In this document: positions 1-5,282 of the stretch, in pieces
Layout of the letters: each line of letters starts with the position of its first letter
How positions within the stretch are numbered: position 1 is the stretch's first letter
The notes under the pieces: generated by a model
Database searches by the model: none
Seen by the model: the letters and a program-made list of their open reading frames with translations, nothing else
What the model was told of the DNA's origin: nothing
Program-made: the position numbers and the translations under genes
Assembly: GCA_021205045.1 (NCBI GenBank)
Contig: JAJPYH010000060.1
Location: 1 to 5,282, forward strand
From: Lachnospiraceae bacterium
GTDB lineage: Bacteria; Bacillota; Clostridia; Lachnospirales; Lachnospiraceae
Direction of reading: 5' to 3'
Length of the DNA stretch: 5,282 nucleotides

Positions 1-37
1 CAAACAGTTATAAATAAAGGGTTACTCGCCATTTCAG

Positions 38-535
38 GTGTGGGAAGTATTAGATAATAAAAAAAGTGTGGATGTATTTACTCATTCTTACTATCAGGGA
101 GTGATAGCTGAGATCGGAAATATCCGAAATAAGGATACTTATGTGCCGCCTCAGGACAAAAACAAATTGTTTTTGGAGAGGAAATTGTCTGAGGTTACGA
201 CGTTGGATCGAATTTATGAGTTCACATACCCGGATATTTTGAAAAGGGCAAAGACAGTTGATGTTATCTGGTTCAATGAGAGAAAAATGCCGTGTGCTTT
301 TTATGAGGTAGAGCACTCAACGGACATCAAGAATTCTCTCAACAAATTTTTTGAATTGCAGGATTTCAGAGCCAGATTCGTTATAGTTGCGGATGAAGAA
401 AGGCATCGTCAGTTTGATGATGTGATACGTGCTTCTATTTATAATCCAATTCGCTCGTATGTTGATTTTGTTAATTACGACAGTCTGGTAAACCAGTATG
501 CCAATGAAGGCAAAAAGTATGAGCGGGTAATATAG
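38..535 (+). CDS. Putative restriction endonuclease (PD-(D/E)XK-like), 5' end missing or frameshifted
   Basis: This is the C-terminal part of a protein that I read as a probable restriction enzyme partner of the methyltransferase at 817-1734. The open frame gives 165 residues from a GTG at 38, but no Shine-Dalgarno lies at a usable distance, so that start is doubtful. The frame stays open back to a TAA at 11-13, and the upstream residues (IKGYSPFQ) read like ordinary protein. Around residues 72-93 a hydrophobic strand carrying D75 (VDVIWF) is followed by a second strand with E90 and E92 (FYEVEH). This D-x14-ExE spacing resembles the BamHI variant of the PD-(D/E)XK core, which uses ExE instead of ExK. 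The C-terminal half alternates strands and helices and ends without a membrane segment. Seen: the acidic motif and the methyltransferase downstream. Inferred: the nuclease role. It may be a pseudogene if the frameshift at 16-21 is real. Confidence 0.6.
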   Translation: MWEVLDNKKSVDVFTHSYYQGVIAEIGNIRNKDTYVPPQDKNKLFLERKLSEVTTLDRIYEFTYPDILKRAKTVDVIWFNERKMPCAFYEVEHSTDIKNSLNKFFELQDFRARFVIVADEERHRQFDDVIRASIYNPIRSYVDFVNYDSLVNQYANEGKKYERVI

Positions 536-536
536 T

Positions 537-573
537 TATAGTAAACGACAAGTTATTTTTGTCGTTCACTATA
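537..573. repeat. Long inverted repeat (hairpin) after the nuclease gene
   Basis: Two 15-base arms, 537-551 and 559-573, are complementary at 14 of 15 positions around a 7-base loop (GTTATTT). The hairpin starts one base after the nuclease stop codon. No T-run follows on the plus strand (AAAAAGG follows) and none on the minus strand, so it is not a classical intrinsic terminator. It may still protect the 3' end of the nuclease mRNA, end transcription weakly, or act as a protein-binding palindrome. The left arm begins with TATAGT, which is also present directly upstream at 531-536. Confidence 0.6.
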
Positions 574-680
574 AAAAGGATTTCATGGTGTTTGCGGCAG
601 TGAAATTCGTTAGCTAACTGGCAGCTGTTTTTGCTTCGTGTGATAGCTTATTGGAAACTCTCGGTCATTGCTCCAAAAAA

Positions 681-692
681 GAACATTTGTTC
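681..692. promoter_or_regulatory. Candidate LexA (SOS) box
   Basis: GAACATTTGTTC is a perfect 5+2+5 palindrome. It fits the Gram-positive LexA/DinR pattern GAAC-N4-GTTC, but the flanks are A and A instead of C and G. It ends ten bases upstream of the -35 element of the methyltransferase promoter. LexA bound there could hinder RNA polymerase, although known operators more often overlap the promoter. One isolated site in a window this size could arise by chance, so the call is an inference. Confidence 0.4.
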
Positions 693-702
693 AGAAAGGG
701 TA

Positions 703-731
703 TTGAAAAATACGGAACTTTGTAATATACT
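703..731 (+). promoter_or_regulatory. Sigma-A promoter of the methyltransferase gene
   Basis: TTGAAA (703-708) and TATACT (726-731) are separated by exactly 17 bases, each one mismatch from consensus. Transcription would start near 738, leaving an untranslated leader of about 80 bases before the ATG at 817. The promoter lies inside the in-frame extension running back to a TTG at 631. That argues against the longer start and shows the methyltransferase can be transcribed independently of the nuclease gene. Confidence 0.7.
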
Positions 732-816
732 ACGATCAGAATATGAGTGCAATGAAACTCAAAAAGCGACTATATATCGTAGAGCTATATATTACATTGG
801 GAGGTATAGATTTAAA

Positions 817-1734
817 ATGGCATTGGCGGAGAACTTATTTCGTTCTTTCAAAGATAGGGACTCTTTCACATTGAATGAAGCGTACAATGAGTACAGCAGC
901 AAGCCCCACGAGACGATCCGGGCCAGAATTTATGATCATCTGGGAGTGAAATTTGAGCGTATTGCGAAAGGCGTTTATCGAACGATAGATTCTGACGCGG
1001 TTTGTGTCGTGATTGAGGGTGATGGAAGAGATTTGTCCATGATTGAGGACGAGAGCATTGACTGTATACTGACAGATCACCCATGGCTGGATCCAAAATC
1101 AAACAAAGGCGGCAGCAGATCCTTTGTTTCCTATGACTGCTTTAAATATACACAGGAGGATTTTTACGAGAAGGCCAGGGTCTTAAAGGAGGGCTGCTTT
1201 CTTGTAGAGGTTCTTCCGGCGGAGAATGAGAACAATTACGAATATTTATACCAGTTGAAGCAATTTGCAAAGCAGGCGGGATTTGTCTATTATTCAAAGG
1301 TGCCGTGGAAAAAGGGAACCTTTGTCAGTAATACCGGGAGAAAGGCCAAGAACACACAGGACATCATGATTTTTTCAAAAGGAAAAGCGCGGAATATGCG
1401 TTATGATAAGAAAAGATCAGAGAAGAAGGGGACGGACTGCTGCATGAGCGGCTGCAATGGAATGCTCCCCACAGAATTTGATGTACAGCCTGTGTCAAGA
1501 AAAGACAGGATTCATCAGAGTGAATTGCCGGTTTCTCTTTGCGAACAGATATTGAATTTTGTTACATATGAGGGAGAGACGGTATTGGATTCTTTTGCGG
1601 GAAGCGGCGCTGTGGGAGAGGCAGCTCTCCTGACGAAGCGAAATTGCATTTTAATTGAGATTCTTGAGGAAAATGTAGAAAAAATAAAGAGGCGTTTTGA
1701 AAGCAGTCTATGGTTTCAGACCGCTATGTCATAA
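817..1734 (+). CDS. Site-specific DNA methyltransferase, beta-type (N6-adenine/N4-cytosine)
   Basis: A 305-residue enzyme expected to transfer a methyl group from S-adenosylmethionine to the exocyclic amino group of adenine or cytosine at a specific DNA site. Catalytic motif IV (T86-D-H-P-W90) precedes the SAM-binding motif I (LDSFAGSG, F260-G264), the beta-group order of the N6_N4_Mtase family. HQSELPV at 233-239 corresponds to the HPTQKP-like element before motif I. Residues 1-57 look like a small winged-helix domain, possibly for DNA contact. The segment between (95-225) should hold target recognition and is rich in K, R and aromatic residues. The second residue of motif IV is H instead of P, which is unusual. 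I chose ATG 817 because GGGAGG sits at 799-804 and a strong promoter lies at 703-731; in-frame codons back to TTG 631 have neither. The putative nuclease upstream suggests a restriction-modification pair. Base specificity cannot be read. Confidence 0.9.
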   Translation: MALAENLFRSFKDRDSFTLNEAYNEYSSKPHETIRARIYDHLGVKFERIAKGVYRTIDSDAVCVVIEGDGRDLSMIEDESIDCILTDHPWLDPKSNKGGSRSFVSYDCFKYTQEDFYEKARVLKEGCFLVEVLPAENENNYEYLYQLKQFAKQAGFVYYSKVPWKKGTFVSNTGRKAKNTQDIMIFSKGKARNMRYDKKRSEKKGTDCCMSGCNGMLPTEFDVQPVSRKDRIHQSELPVSLCEQILNFVTYEGETVLDSFAGSGAVGEAALLTKRNCILIEILEENVEKIKRRFESSLWFQTAMS

Positions 1735-1735
1735 A

Positions 1736-1753
1736 TGAAAAATCGATTTTTCA
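1736..1753. repeat. Perfect AT-rich palindrome just after the methyltransferase stop
   Basis: TGAAAAATCGATTTTTCA is an 18-base perfect palindrome beginning two bases after the methyltransferase stop codon. As RNA it could fold with seven pairs around a TCGA loop, with the U-rich stretch inside the 3' arm. It could be a weak bidirectional terminator or a dimeric-protein operator. The low GC of the stem makes strong termination unlikely. Confidence 0.45.
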
Positions 1754-1809
1754 CAGTTTCCGCACGATGAGAAAATAGAATCTGAACTTCCCAGAAAATT
1801 AACTCTCAA

Positions 1810-1825
1810 ATTTTAACGGTAAAAT
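1810..1825. repeat. Small inverted repeat in the spacer before the 189-aa gene
   Basis: Arms ATTTTA (1810-1815) and TAAAAT (1820-1825) flank ACGG. The site lies upstream of the candidate promoter at 1861-1889. It could be an operator, but short AT-rich arms like these arise easily by chance. An eight-base inverted pair (1802-1809 and 1861-1868) is also present and overlaps the -35. Confidence 0.25.
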
Positions 1826-1860
1826 CTTCAGTTATACTTGTAAATACGGCATTCCTTCCA

Positions 1861-1889
1861 TTGAGAGTAAATTTTCAGAAAGTTAGCAT
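1861..1889 (+). promoter_or_regulatory. Candidate promoter of the 189-aa gene
   Basis: TTGAGA (1861-1866) and TAGCAT (1884-1889) are spaced by 17 bases, with five and four of six consensus matches. The gene's ATG follows 47 bases after the -10, allowing a leader of about 40 bases that contains AAGAGG. A TATACT at 1833-1838 is a possible second -10 but lacks a good -35. Confidence 0.45.
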
Positions 1890-1936
1890 AGAGCAGGGCA
1901 GGCCATCCCAAATCTATCGAAAAGAGGTTATATTTT

Positions 1937-2506
1937 ATGGAAGCTATTGACAAAAACAAACTTAATACCGCGATTACCTACGTGGAGAGAATCGCTGACG
2001 GCAAAAACCCGGTGACCGGTCAGGACGCGGGGACGGATACGGTGCTGAACGATCCCAATGTAATCCGATGCATGTTCTTCATTAAGGAACTGTTGGAGGG
2101 TGTCCGGAGCAACGGCGGTTATATTGGGAGCAGGCCCAAAAAGAGCGAGTTGGCGGACTTCCCGCTGGATGCGCTGCAGTCCTATGTTTACAGAGAGGAC
2201 AAGCCGATCACCAGGCTGGTGGAGCAGCTGAACGAGCCTGTGGATGAAAGTCTGTACAGGAAATTATCTTACAAGCCGATTACTCAGTGGCTGAAGCTGA
2301 ACGGATTTCTGCAGGATCATTTCAATACGGAGCTGAGCAAGAATGTGACCGAACCGACGGAAAAAGGGCTTCAGATCGGCATCCGAAGCGAGAGGCGCAG
2401 GAGCATGGCCGGAGTTGAATATATCGGAGTGATATATGGGGAGAAAGCGCAGGAGTTTATTGTGCAGAATCTGGAGAAGATTTTGAACGGAGAAGCTGCA
2501 GAATAG
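1937..2506 (+). CDS. Conserved-looking hypothetical protein, 189 aa
   Basis: I do not recognise the family with confidence. The ATG is preceded by AAGAGG (1922-1927) with a nine-base spacer, a good site. The predicted protein is soluble, with no signal peptide or membrane segment. Residues 1-58 look helical around a motif with KNPVTGQDAGTD and LNDPNVIRCMFFIKELLE, a pattern reminiscent of small Firmicutes proteins tied to DNA enzymes. A middle part (60-105) is polar. Residues 106-150 (KPITQWLKLNGFL ... EPTEKGLQIGI) resemble the winged-helix end of phage antirepressor-like proteins, where a TEKG turn precedes a short strand. The C-terminus (157-184) looks like strand then helix. It has its own promoter candidate and stands 202 bases after the methyltransferase, so membership in the same system is uncertain. 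A nucleic-acid-binding role is a guess from the C-terminal half only. Confidence 0.85.
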   Translation: MEAIDKNKLNTAITYVERIADGKNPVTGQDAGTDTVLNDPNVIRCMFFIKELLEGVRSNGGYIGSRPKKSELADFPLDALQSYVYREDKPITRLVEQLNEPVDESLYRKLSYKPITQWLKLNGFLQDHFNTELSKNVTEPTEKGLQIGIRSERRRSMAGVEYIGVIYGEKAQEFIVQNLEKILNGEAAE

Positions 2507-2576
2507 CATCCAGGTATCCATACTTAAGGGATAGTAAATAATGATGGTACTACACTAATTCGCGGGTTCACTGTTA

Positions 2577-2593
2577 TGAGTATATTATACTCA
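2577..2593. repeat. Perfect 8+1+8 palindrome (operator-like)
   Basis: TGAGTATA and TATACTCA flank a single T, a 17-base perfect inverted repeat in the convergent gap. It contains TATTAT and TATACT, which resemble -10 elements, but no matching -35 is seen. It could be an operator over a promoter. A terminator is unlikely because no T-run follows on either strand. Confidence 0.45.
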
Positions 2594-2621
2594 AACCATA
2601 ATTATGTGCTCTATCGAAAAG

Positions 2622-2628
2622 AAGGAGG
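2622..2628 (+). other. Strong Shine-Dalgarno sequence without a gene
   Basis: AAGGAGG is a near-ideal ribosome binding site on the plus strand, but no ATG, GTG or TTG follows at normal spacing. The nearest open frame, from an ATT at 2629, ends after about 20 codons inside the 3' end of the opposing hydrolase gene. With the palindrome upstream it may be the control region of a gene lost by deletion. Chance is possible. Confidence 0.3.
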
Positions 2629-2650
2629 ATTCATAATTTTTTCTTTGTTT

Positions 2651-3706
2651 TTATGGAATTGGCTGCTCAAACCACTTCAGACATCCCTTGAAATACTTTG
2701 CCAATGTCTTATCATCTGCCCGATAAAGCTCATGCTTTGCACCGGGAATACGGACAAAACGAACCGACGGTTTCTGAGGCACTGTTCGTGACGAAGAGGG
2801 TTTCCCAGCGGTTTTCTTGGCTCTGGCAAGCTTTCGGATGAATTTTTCCTGCTGTCCTTTGGAGACGCTTGTGTCTTTTTCGGCCTGTATCAGCAAAACC
2901 GGGGCGGGAATATTTTTCCATGCATCATTCATCAGATATTTGTTCAGGCGGATCGCCTCCCGCAGCCAGCCATACGAGGCGCCGGACATCTGGAAAAGCG
3001 GTTCCGCATTGGTTTTTTCTCTGTACCAGGCATATCGGGCCGGTGATGTGGCGCAGCTGGTTTCAAATGTTTCTGTGCCGTCGTATGCATGCTGCCCAAT
3101 GACATAATCGTGCTCTTTTCCGATGACGCACGTAAAAGTGACAATTGCTTTTGTGGCAATCCAGGGAACGTTGCCGGTGCTGGGGCGGATCATGGGGGAG
3201 GAGAGGAGGATCCTTTGAAATAAATGAGGCTTTTGGGCAGCAAGTGCGGCGCCAATCCCGGCGCCCATGGAATGGGCATAGAGGAAGAGAGGGAGCGGCT
3301 GCTTCCAGTAATTTTGGGCTGCCCGGGCAGTAAACGCCAGGTCATCCACATACCGCTGCCACCTGTCTATATGTACAAGGGACAGGTCTCCGTCTGTGAG
3401 GCGGTAAGAGCGTCCATGCCCGCAGTGCTCCGGGATACAGACATGAAAGCCCTGCCTCAGGAAATAATAAATGACCTCAAAATATTTGTCGGCTGTTTCT
3501 GTGAAGCCGTGGGAAATAAGAATGATGCCGTTACACTGTTCCAGAGAGCCCTGTTTCCTGCTATCTACTGAAACGCCGGAGGTATAGAAAGCACAATATA
3601 TTTGTTTTCCTGGCTCACGGAAAAGCAGCTGTTCTTCGCGGCGCGGGAGTATATACGGAAGGACATGTTCCTCCATATATGCGGGATAATGATCTTCTGG
3701 TTTCAT
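2651..3706 (-). CDS. Alpha/beta hydrolase, lysophospholipase/monoacylglycerol-lipase type
   Basis: A 351-residue serine hydrolase of the Hydrolase_4/PldB kind, expected to cleave carboxylic esters such as lysophospholipids or monoacylglycerols in the cytoplasm; no signal peptide is visible. The oxyanion-loop HGF is at 66-68 and the nucleophile elbow AHSMG at 144-148, giving S146. An EKD segment provides D278 and AKHEL provides H325, a complete triad in the usual order. The cap region lies at about 170-255. The first elbow residue is A where most relatives have G, and residues 296-313 form a basic, Ser/Pro-rich insertion before the last strand. I chose the ATG at 3706 because AGGA and AAGAG lie upstream and the protein then starts like its family; an in-frame ATG 25 codons earlier adds unrelated residues. 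It follows the symporter gene by 80 bases with no terminator between, so the two probably form one operon. The physiological substrate is unknown. Confidence 0.9.
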   Translation of the reverse strand: MKPEDHYPAYMEEHVLPYILPRREEQLLFREPGKQIYCAFYTSGVSVDSRKQGSLEQCNGIILISHGFTETADKYFEVIYYFLRQGFHVCIPEHCGHGRSYRLTDGDLSLVHIDRWQRYVDDLAFTARAAQNYWKQPLPLFLYAHSMGAGIGAALAAQKPHLFQRILLSSPMIRPSTGNVPWIATKAIVTFTCVIGKEHDYVIGQHAYDGTETFETSCATSPARYAWYREKTNAEPLFQMSGASYGWLREAIRLNKYLMNDAWKNIPAPVLLIQAEKDTSVSKGQQEKFIRKLARAKKTAGKPSSSRTVPQKPSVRFVRIPGAKHELYRADDKTLAKYFKGCLKWFEQPIP

Positions 3707-3786
3707 ATATTTTCTCTTTTCCTGGTATAAATGGATACGCGCACTATGGCATGAGCCTGGATAATGAGAACAATTTTGCAACAGCC

Positions 3787-5172
3787 TCAGGCGTTATTGT
3801 CCCTTCTGCGCATGCGGATTTCTGCTGCCAGCTCCTCTACCTTTTCATCCGTGAGAAGGTATTTTTGGTGGAATACCCACACGGCGGCTAAAAGGCCGGC
3901 AACCGGGAAGAGCGTCATGGTCATCCGCAGGCCGACCACGGAAGATTCAGCAACTGCGGCGGAAGAAACAGCATCCGTATCGGAGCTCAGATTGCATACT
4001 GCCAGGCAGATGGAGGCCACCATTGCGGCGACACCGGAGGCAAGCTTTACGACAAAGGTCTGCATGGAAAATATGACGCTTTCGTCCCGGCGGTTATTTT
4101 TCACCTCGCCGTAATCCACGGTGTTTGCCAGGAAAATAGTCGTAAGTACGGTCAGCATGCCGCTTGCGGCAAAAATCAGGAATCCCGGGATGAACAGCAA
4201 TAAAACGTTTGACATATCTGTAAATGCCAGCACGAGCAGGACGATATAGCCGGCCACCGCCATGCAGAAGCTGATATAGAAAATACGGATGGCATCGAAA
4301 GCTTTTCTCAGCAGCGGGAAAAACAGCATCATCGCAAGGATCTGTGTGACACCGCCAAATGTGTTGAACAGGGTGTAAGAGCTGTACCAGGAATCCCCGC
4401 CGAAGTCGTATTTAAAGAAATAAATGACAAGGTTTGAAGTGATGTAAACAGCACAATTAATCAGCACAATCGTTACCACGACAGCCATGGCCTGGTCATT
4501 CTGAATCAAGGCTCTGAACATCTGGCCAACGGAGGGAGATTCCATATCTACCGTTGATTTTTCTCTGATATTCAGGCAGGTGCAGCCGATAAAGAGAACA
4601 AACAGGATCGCGACAATCAGTGCGAACCGTTGAAAACCAAGCCGTTCGTTTCCTCCGCCCAGCGCCATGACACACATCATTGTCAGGATCGTGATCAATG
4701 CAGAGCCCACACCGGCCGCACTTCTTGCAAGTGTGGTCAGACTTTCACGCTCTTTGCCGCCTTCCGTAAACGCGGGGATCATGGACCAGTATGGGATATC
4801 CATGATTGTATATGTCATTCCCCAGAGGATATAGGTGACAGCCGCGTACGCCACCAGCCCGGAGCCGTCAAGGGAGGGAGGCGCCGAGAACATGAGAAAC
4901 AGGATGACCGCGTTCAGCAGCGTGCCGACCAGAAGCCATGGACGGAATTTGCCGAAGCGGGTTTTTGTTTTTGCCACAATCACGCCCATGATCGGGTCAT
5001 TGAATGCGTCAAATACACGCGCAGCCATCATAATAATGCCCATGGCAATGGCGTTGACACCGCAGATATCCTGATAGTAATAGAGGACATAGCTTGCTGA
5101 GAGCATGTACACCATGTCTTTCCCCACCGCACCCAGGCCGTAGGATATTTTTTCCTTCTTTGACAGTTTCAT
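3787..5172 (-). CDS. GPH-family (MelB-like) cation:sugar symporter
   Basis: A 461-residue inner-membrane transporter of the glycoside-pentoside-hexuronide:cation symporter family within the major facilitator superfamily, close to the usual length. About twelve hydrophobic segments are seen, from residue 20 to 437. D55 and D59 in RVFDAFNDPIMG match the cation-site aspartates of E. coli MelB. D19 (GKD) and D125 (MDIPYWS) match its sugar-site aspartates, and K376 aligns with MelB K377. These suggest Na+ or H+ coupled uptake of a glycoside. DYGEVKNNRRDESVIFS (353-369) is the family's typical cytoplasmic loop. The end is basic (RMRRRD). ATG 5172 is preceded by GGGAGG (5185-5190 on this strand) with a 12-base spacer. 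The gene leads a probable operon with the hydrolase at 3706-2651. The sugar cannot be assigned, because no glycosidase or regulator lies in the window. Confidence 0.95.
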   Translation of the reverse strand: MKLSKKEKISYGLGAVGKDMVYMLSASYVLYYYQDICGVNAIAMGIIMMAARVFDAFNDPIMGVIVAKTKTRFGKFRPWLLVGTLLNAVILFLMFSAPPSLDGSGLVAYAAVTYILWGMTYTIMDIPYWSMIPAFTEGGKERESLTTLARSAAGVGSALITILTMMCVMALGGGNERLGFQRFALIVAILFVLFIGCTCLNIREKSTVDMESPSVGQMFRALIQNDQAMAVVVTIVLINCAVYITSNLVIYFFKYDFGGDSWYSSYTLFNTFGGVTQILAMMLFFPLLRKAFDAIRIFYISFCMAVAGYIVLLVLAFTDMSNVLLLFIPGFLIFAASGMLTVLTTIFLANTVDYGEVKNNRRDESVIFSMQTFVVKLASGVAAMVASICLAVCNLSSDTDAVSSAAVAESSVVGLRMTMTLFPVAGLLAAVWVFHQKYLLTDEKVEELAAEIRMRRRDNNA

Positions 5173-5218
5173 AGATAATCAGTACCTCCCCGTAGGATAG
5201 TTCCGGGCGAAAAGCCTT

Positions 5219-5248
5219 ATTAAAATTATGTTATAAAGGGGTTTCCAA
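5219..5248 (-). promoter_or_regulatory. Candidate promoter of the symporter-hydrolase operon
   Basis: On the minus strand TTGGAA (5248-5243) and TTTAAT (5224-5219) are spaced by 18 bases, with four and five of six consensus matches. The leader to the ATG at 5172 would be about 40 bases and holds GGGAGG. TATAAC and CATAAT nearby are alternative -10 elements without good -35 partners. No catabolite-response element was found here. Confidence 0.4.
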
Positions 5249-5282
5249 TAAGAAGCCGTACTCTCCATGGCGACCATCTCAC

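Noticed and set aside
585..617. Ten-codon mini-ORF (MVFAAVKFVS) after AAAAGGA, possible leader peptide
   Set aside because: It has good spacing but no promoter clearly upstream, lies before the methyltransferase promoter, and is too short to support.
609..618. Ten-base palindrome GTTAGCTAAC
   Set aside because: Short, isolated, and no link to a promoter or repeat.
743..874. 43-aa ORF starting just after the methyltransferase promoter
   Set aside because: It has no ribosome binding site, overlaps the methyltransferase start in another frame, and the translation looks random.
2560..2580. GGTTCA-containing stretch as a tRNA T-arm or integration-site remnant
   Set aside because: No acceptor, anticodon arm or CCA end; no integrase in the window.
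2350..2770. Repeated 11-mer CGAACCGACGG (near 2349 and 2759)
   Set aside because: Both copies are coding, and a shared 11-mer is expected by chance at this window length.
3784..3800. Small hairpin around the symporter stop codon as a terminator
   Set aside because: Six pairs with a bulge and no T-run on the transcribed strand, so it does not separate the two genes.
4630..5100. Long plus-strand open frames opposite the symporter and hydrolase genes
   Set aside because: They are antisense shadows of well-supported genes, with no ribosome binding sites or recognisable domains.

Overview
The window looks like part of a low- to mid-GC Firmicutes chromosome, probably a gut-type Clostridia/Lachnospiraceae. 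This rests on GGAGG-type ribosome binding sites, a GAAC-N4-GTTC LexA-like box, a GPH-family sugar symporter with a PldB-like hydrolase, and protein style. It is an inference; no marker gene is present.

Left part (1-1734, plus strand, AT-richer): a probable restriction-modification pair. First comes the 3' part of a gene for a putative PD-(D/E)XK-like (BamHI-style D...ExE) nuclease. Its 5' end appears to be broken or shifted by one base in the AAAGGG run at 16-21. After a 281-base gap comes a beta-type DNA adenine/cytosine-N4 methyltransferase, with motif IV (TDHPW) before motif I (FAGSG) and a winged-helix-like N-terminus. The gap holds a 15-bp-arm hairpin, a 12-bp LexA-box-like palindrome and a strong sigma-A promoter. 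That promoter places the methyltransferase start at 817, not at upstream in-frame codons.

Middle (1735-2650): a 202-base spacer with two AT-rich palindromes and a promoter, a 189-aa protein of unknown function (1937-2506), and a 144-base convergent gap. That gap contains a perfect 8+1+8 palindrome and a strong Shine-Dalgarno sequence with no gene behind it, possibly the remains of a lost gene.

Right part (2651-5282, minus strand, GC-richer): a two-gene unit read right to left. A promoter near 5219-5248 drives a GPH/MelB-family cation:sugar symporter (5172-3787), followed after 80 bases by a serine alpha/beta hydrolase of the lysophospholipase/monoacylglycerol-lipase type (3706-2651). The pair would import a glycoside-like solute and hydrolyse an ester inside the cell; the substrate is not readable from the sequence.

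The most unusual material is on the left: a possibly frameshifted nuclease next to a methyltransferase with a non-canonical catalytic motif and a possible SOS operator upstream. No tRNA, rRNA, CRISPR array, transposase or insertion-sequence ends were recognised.
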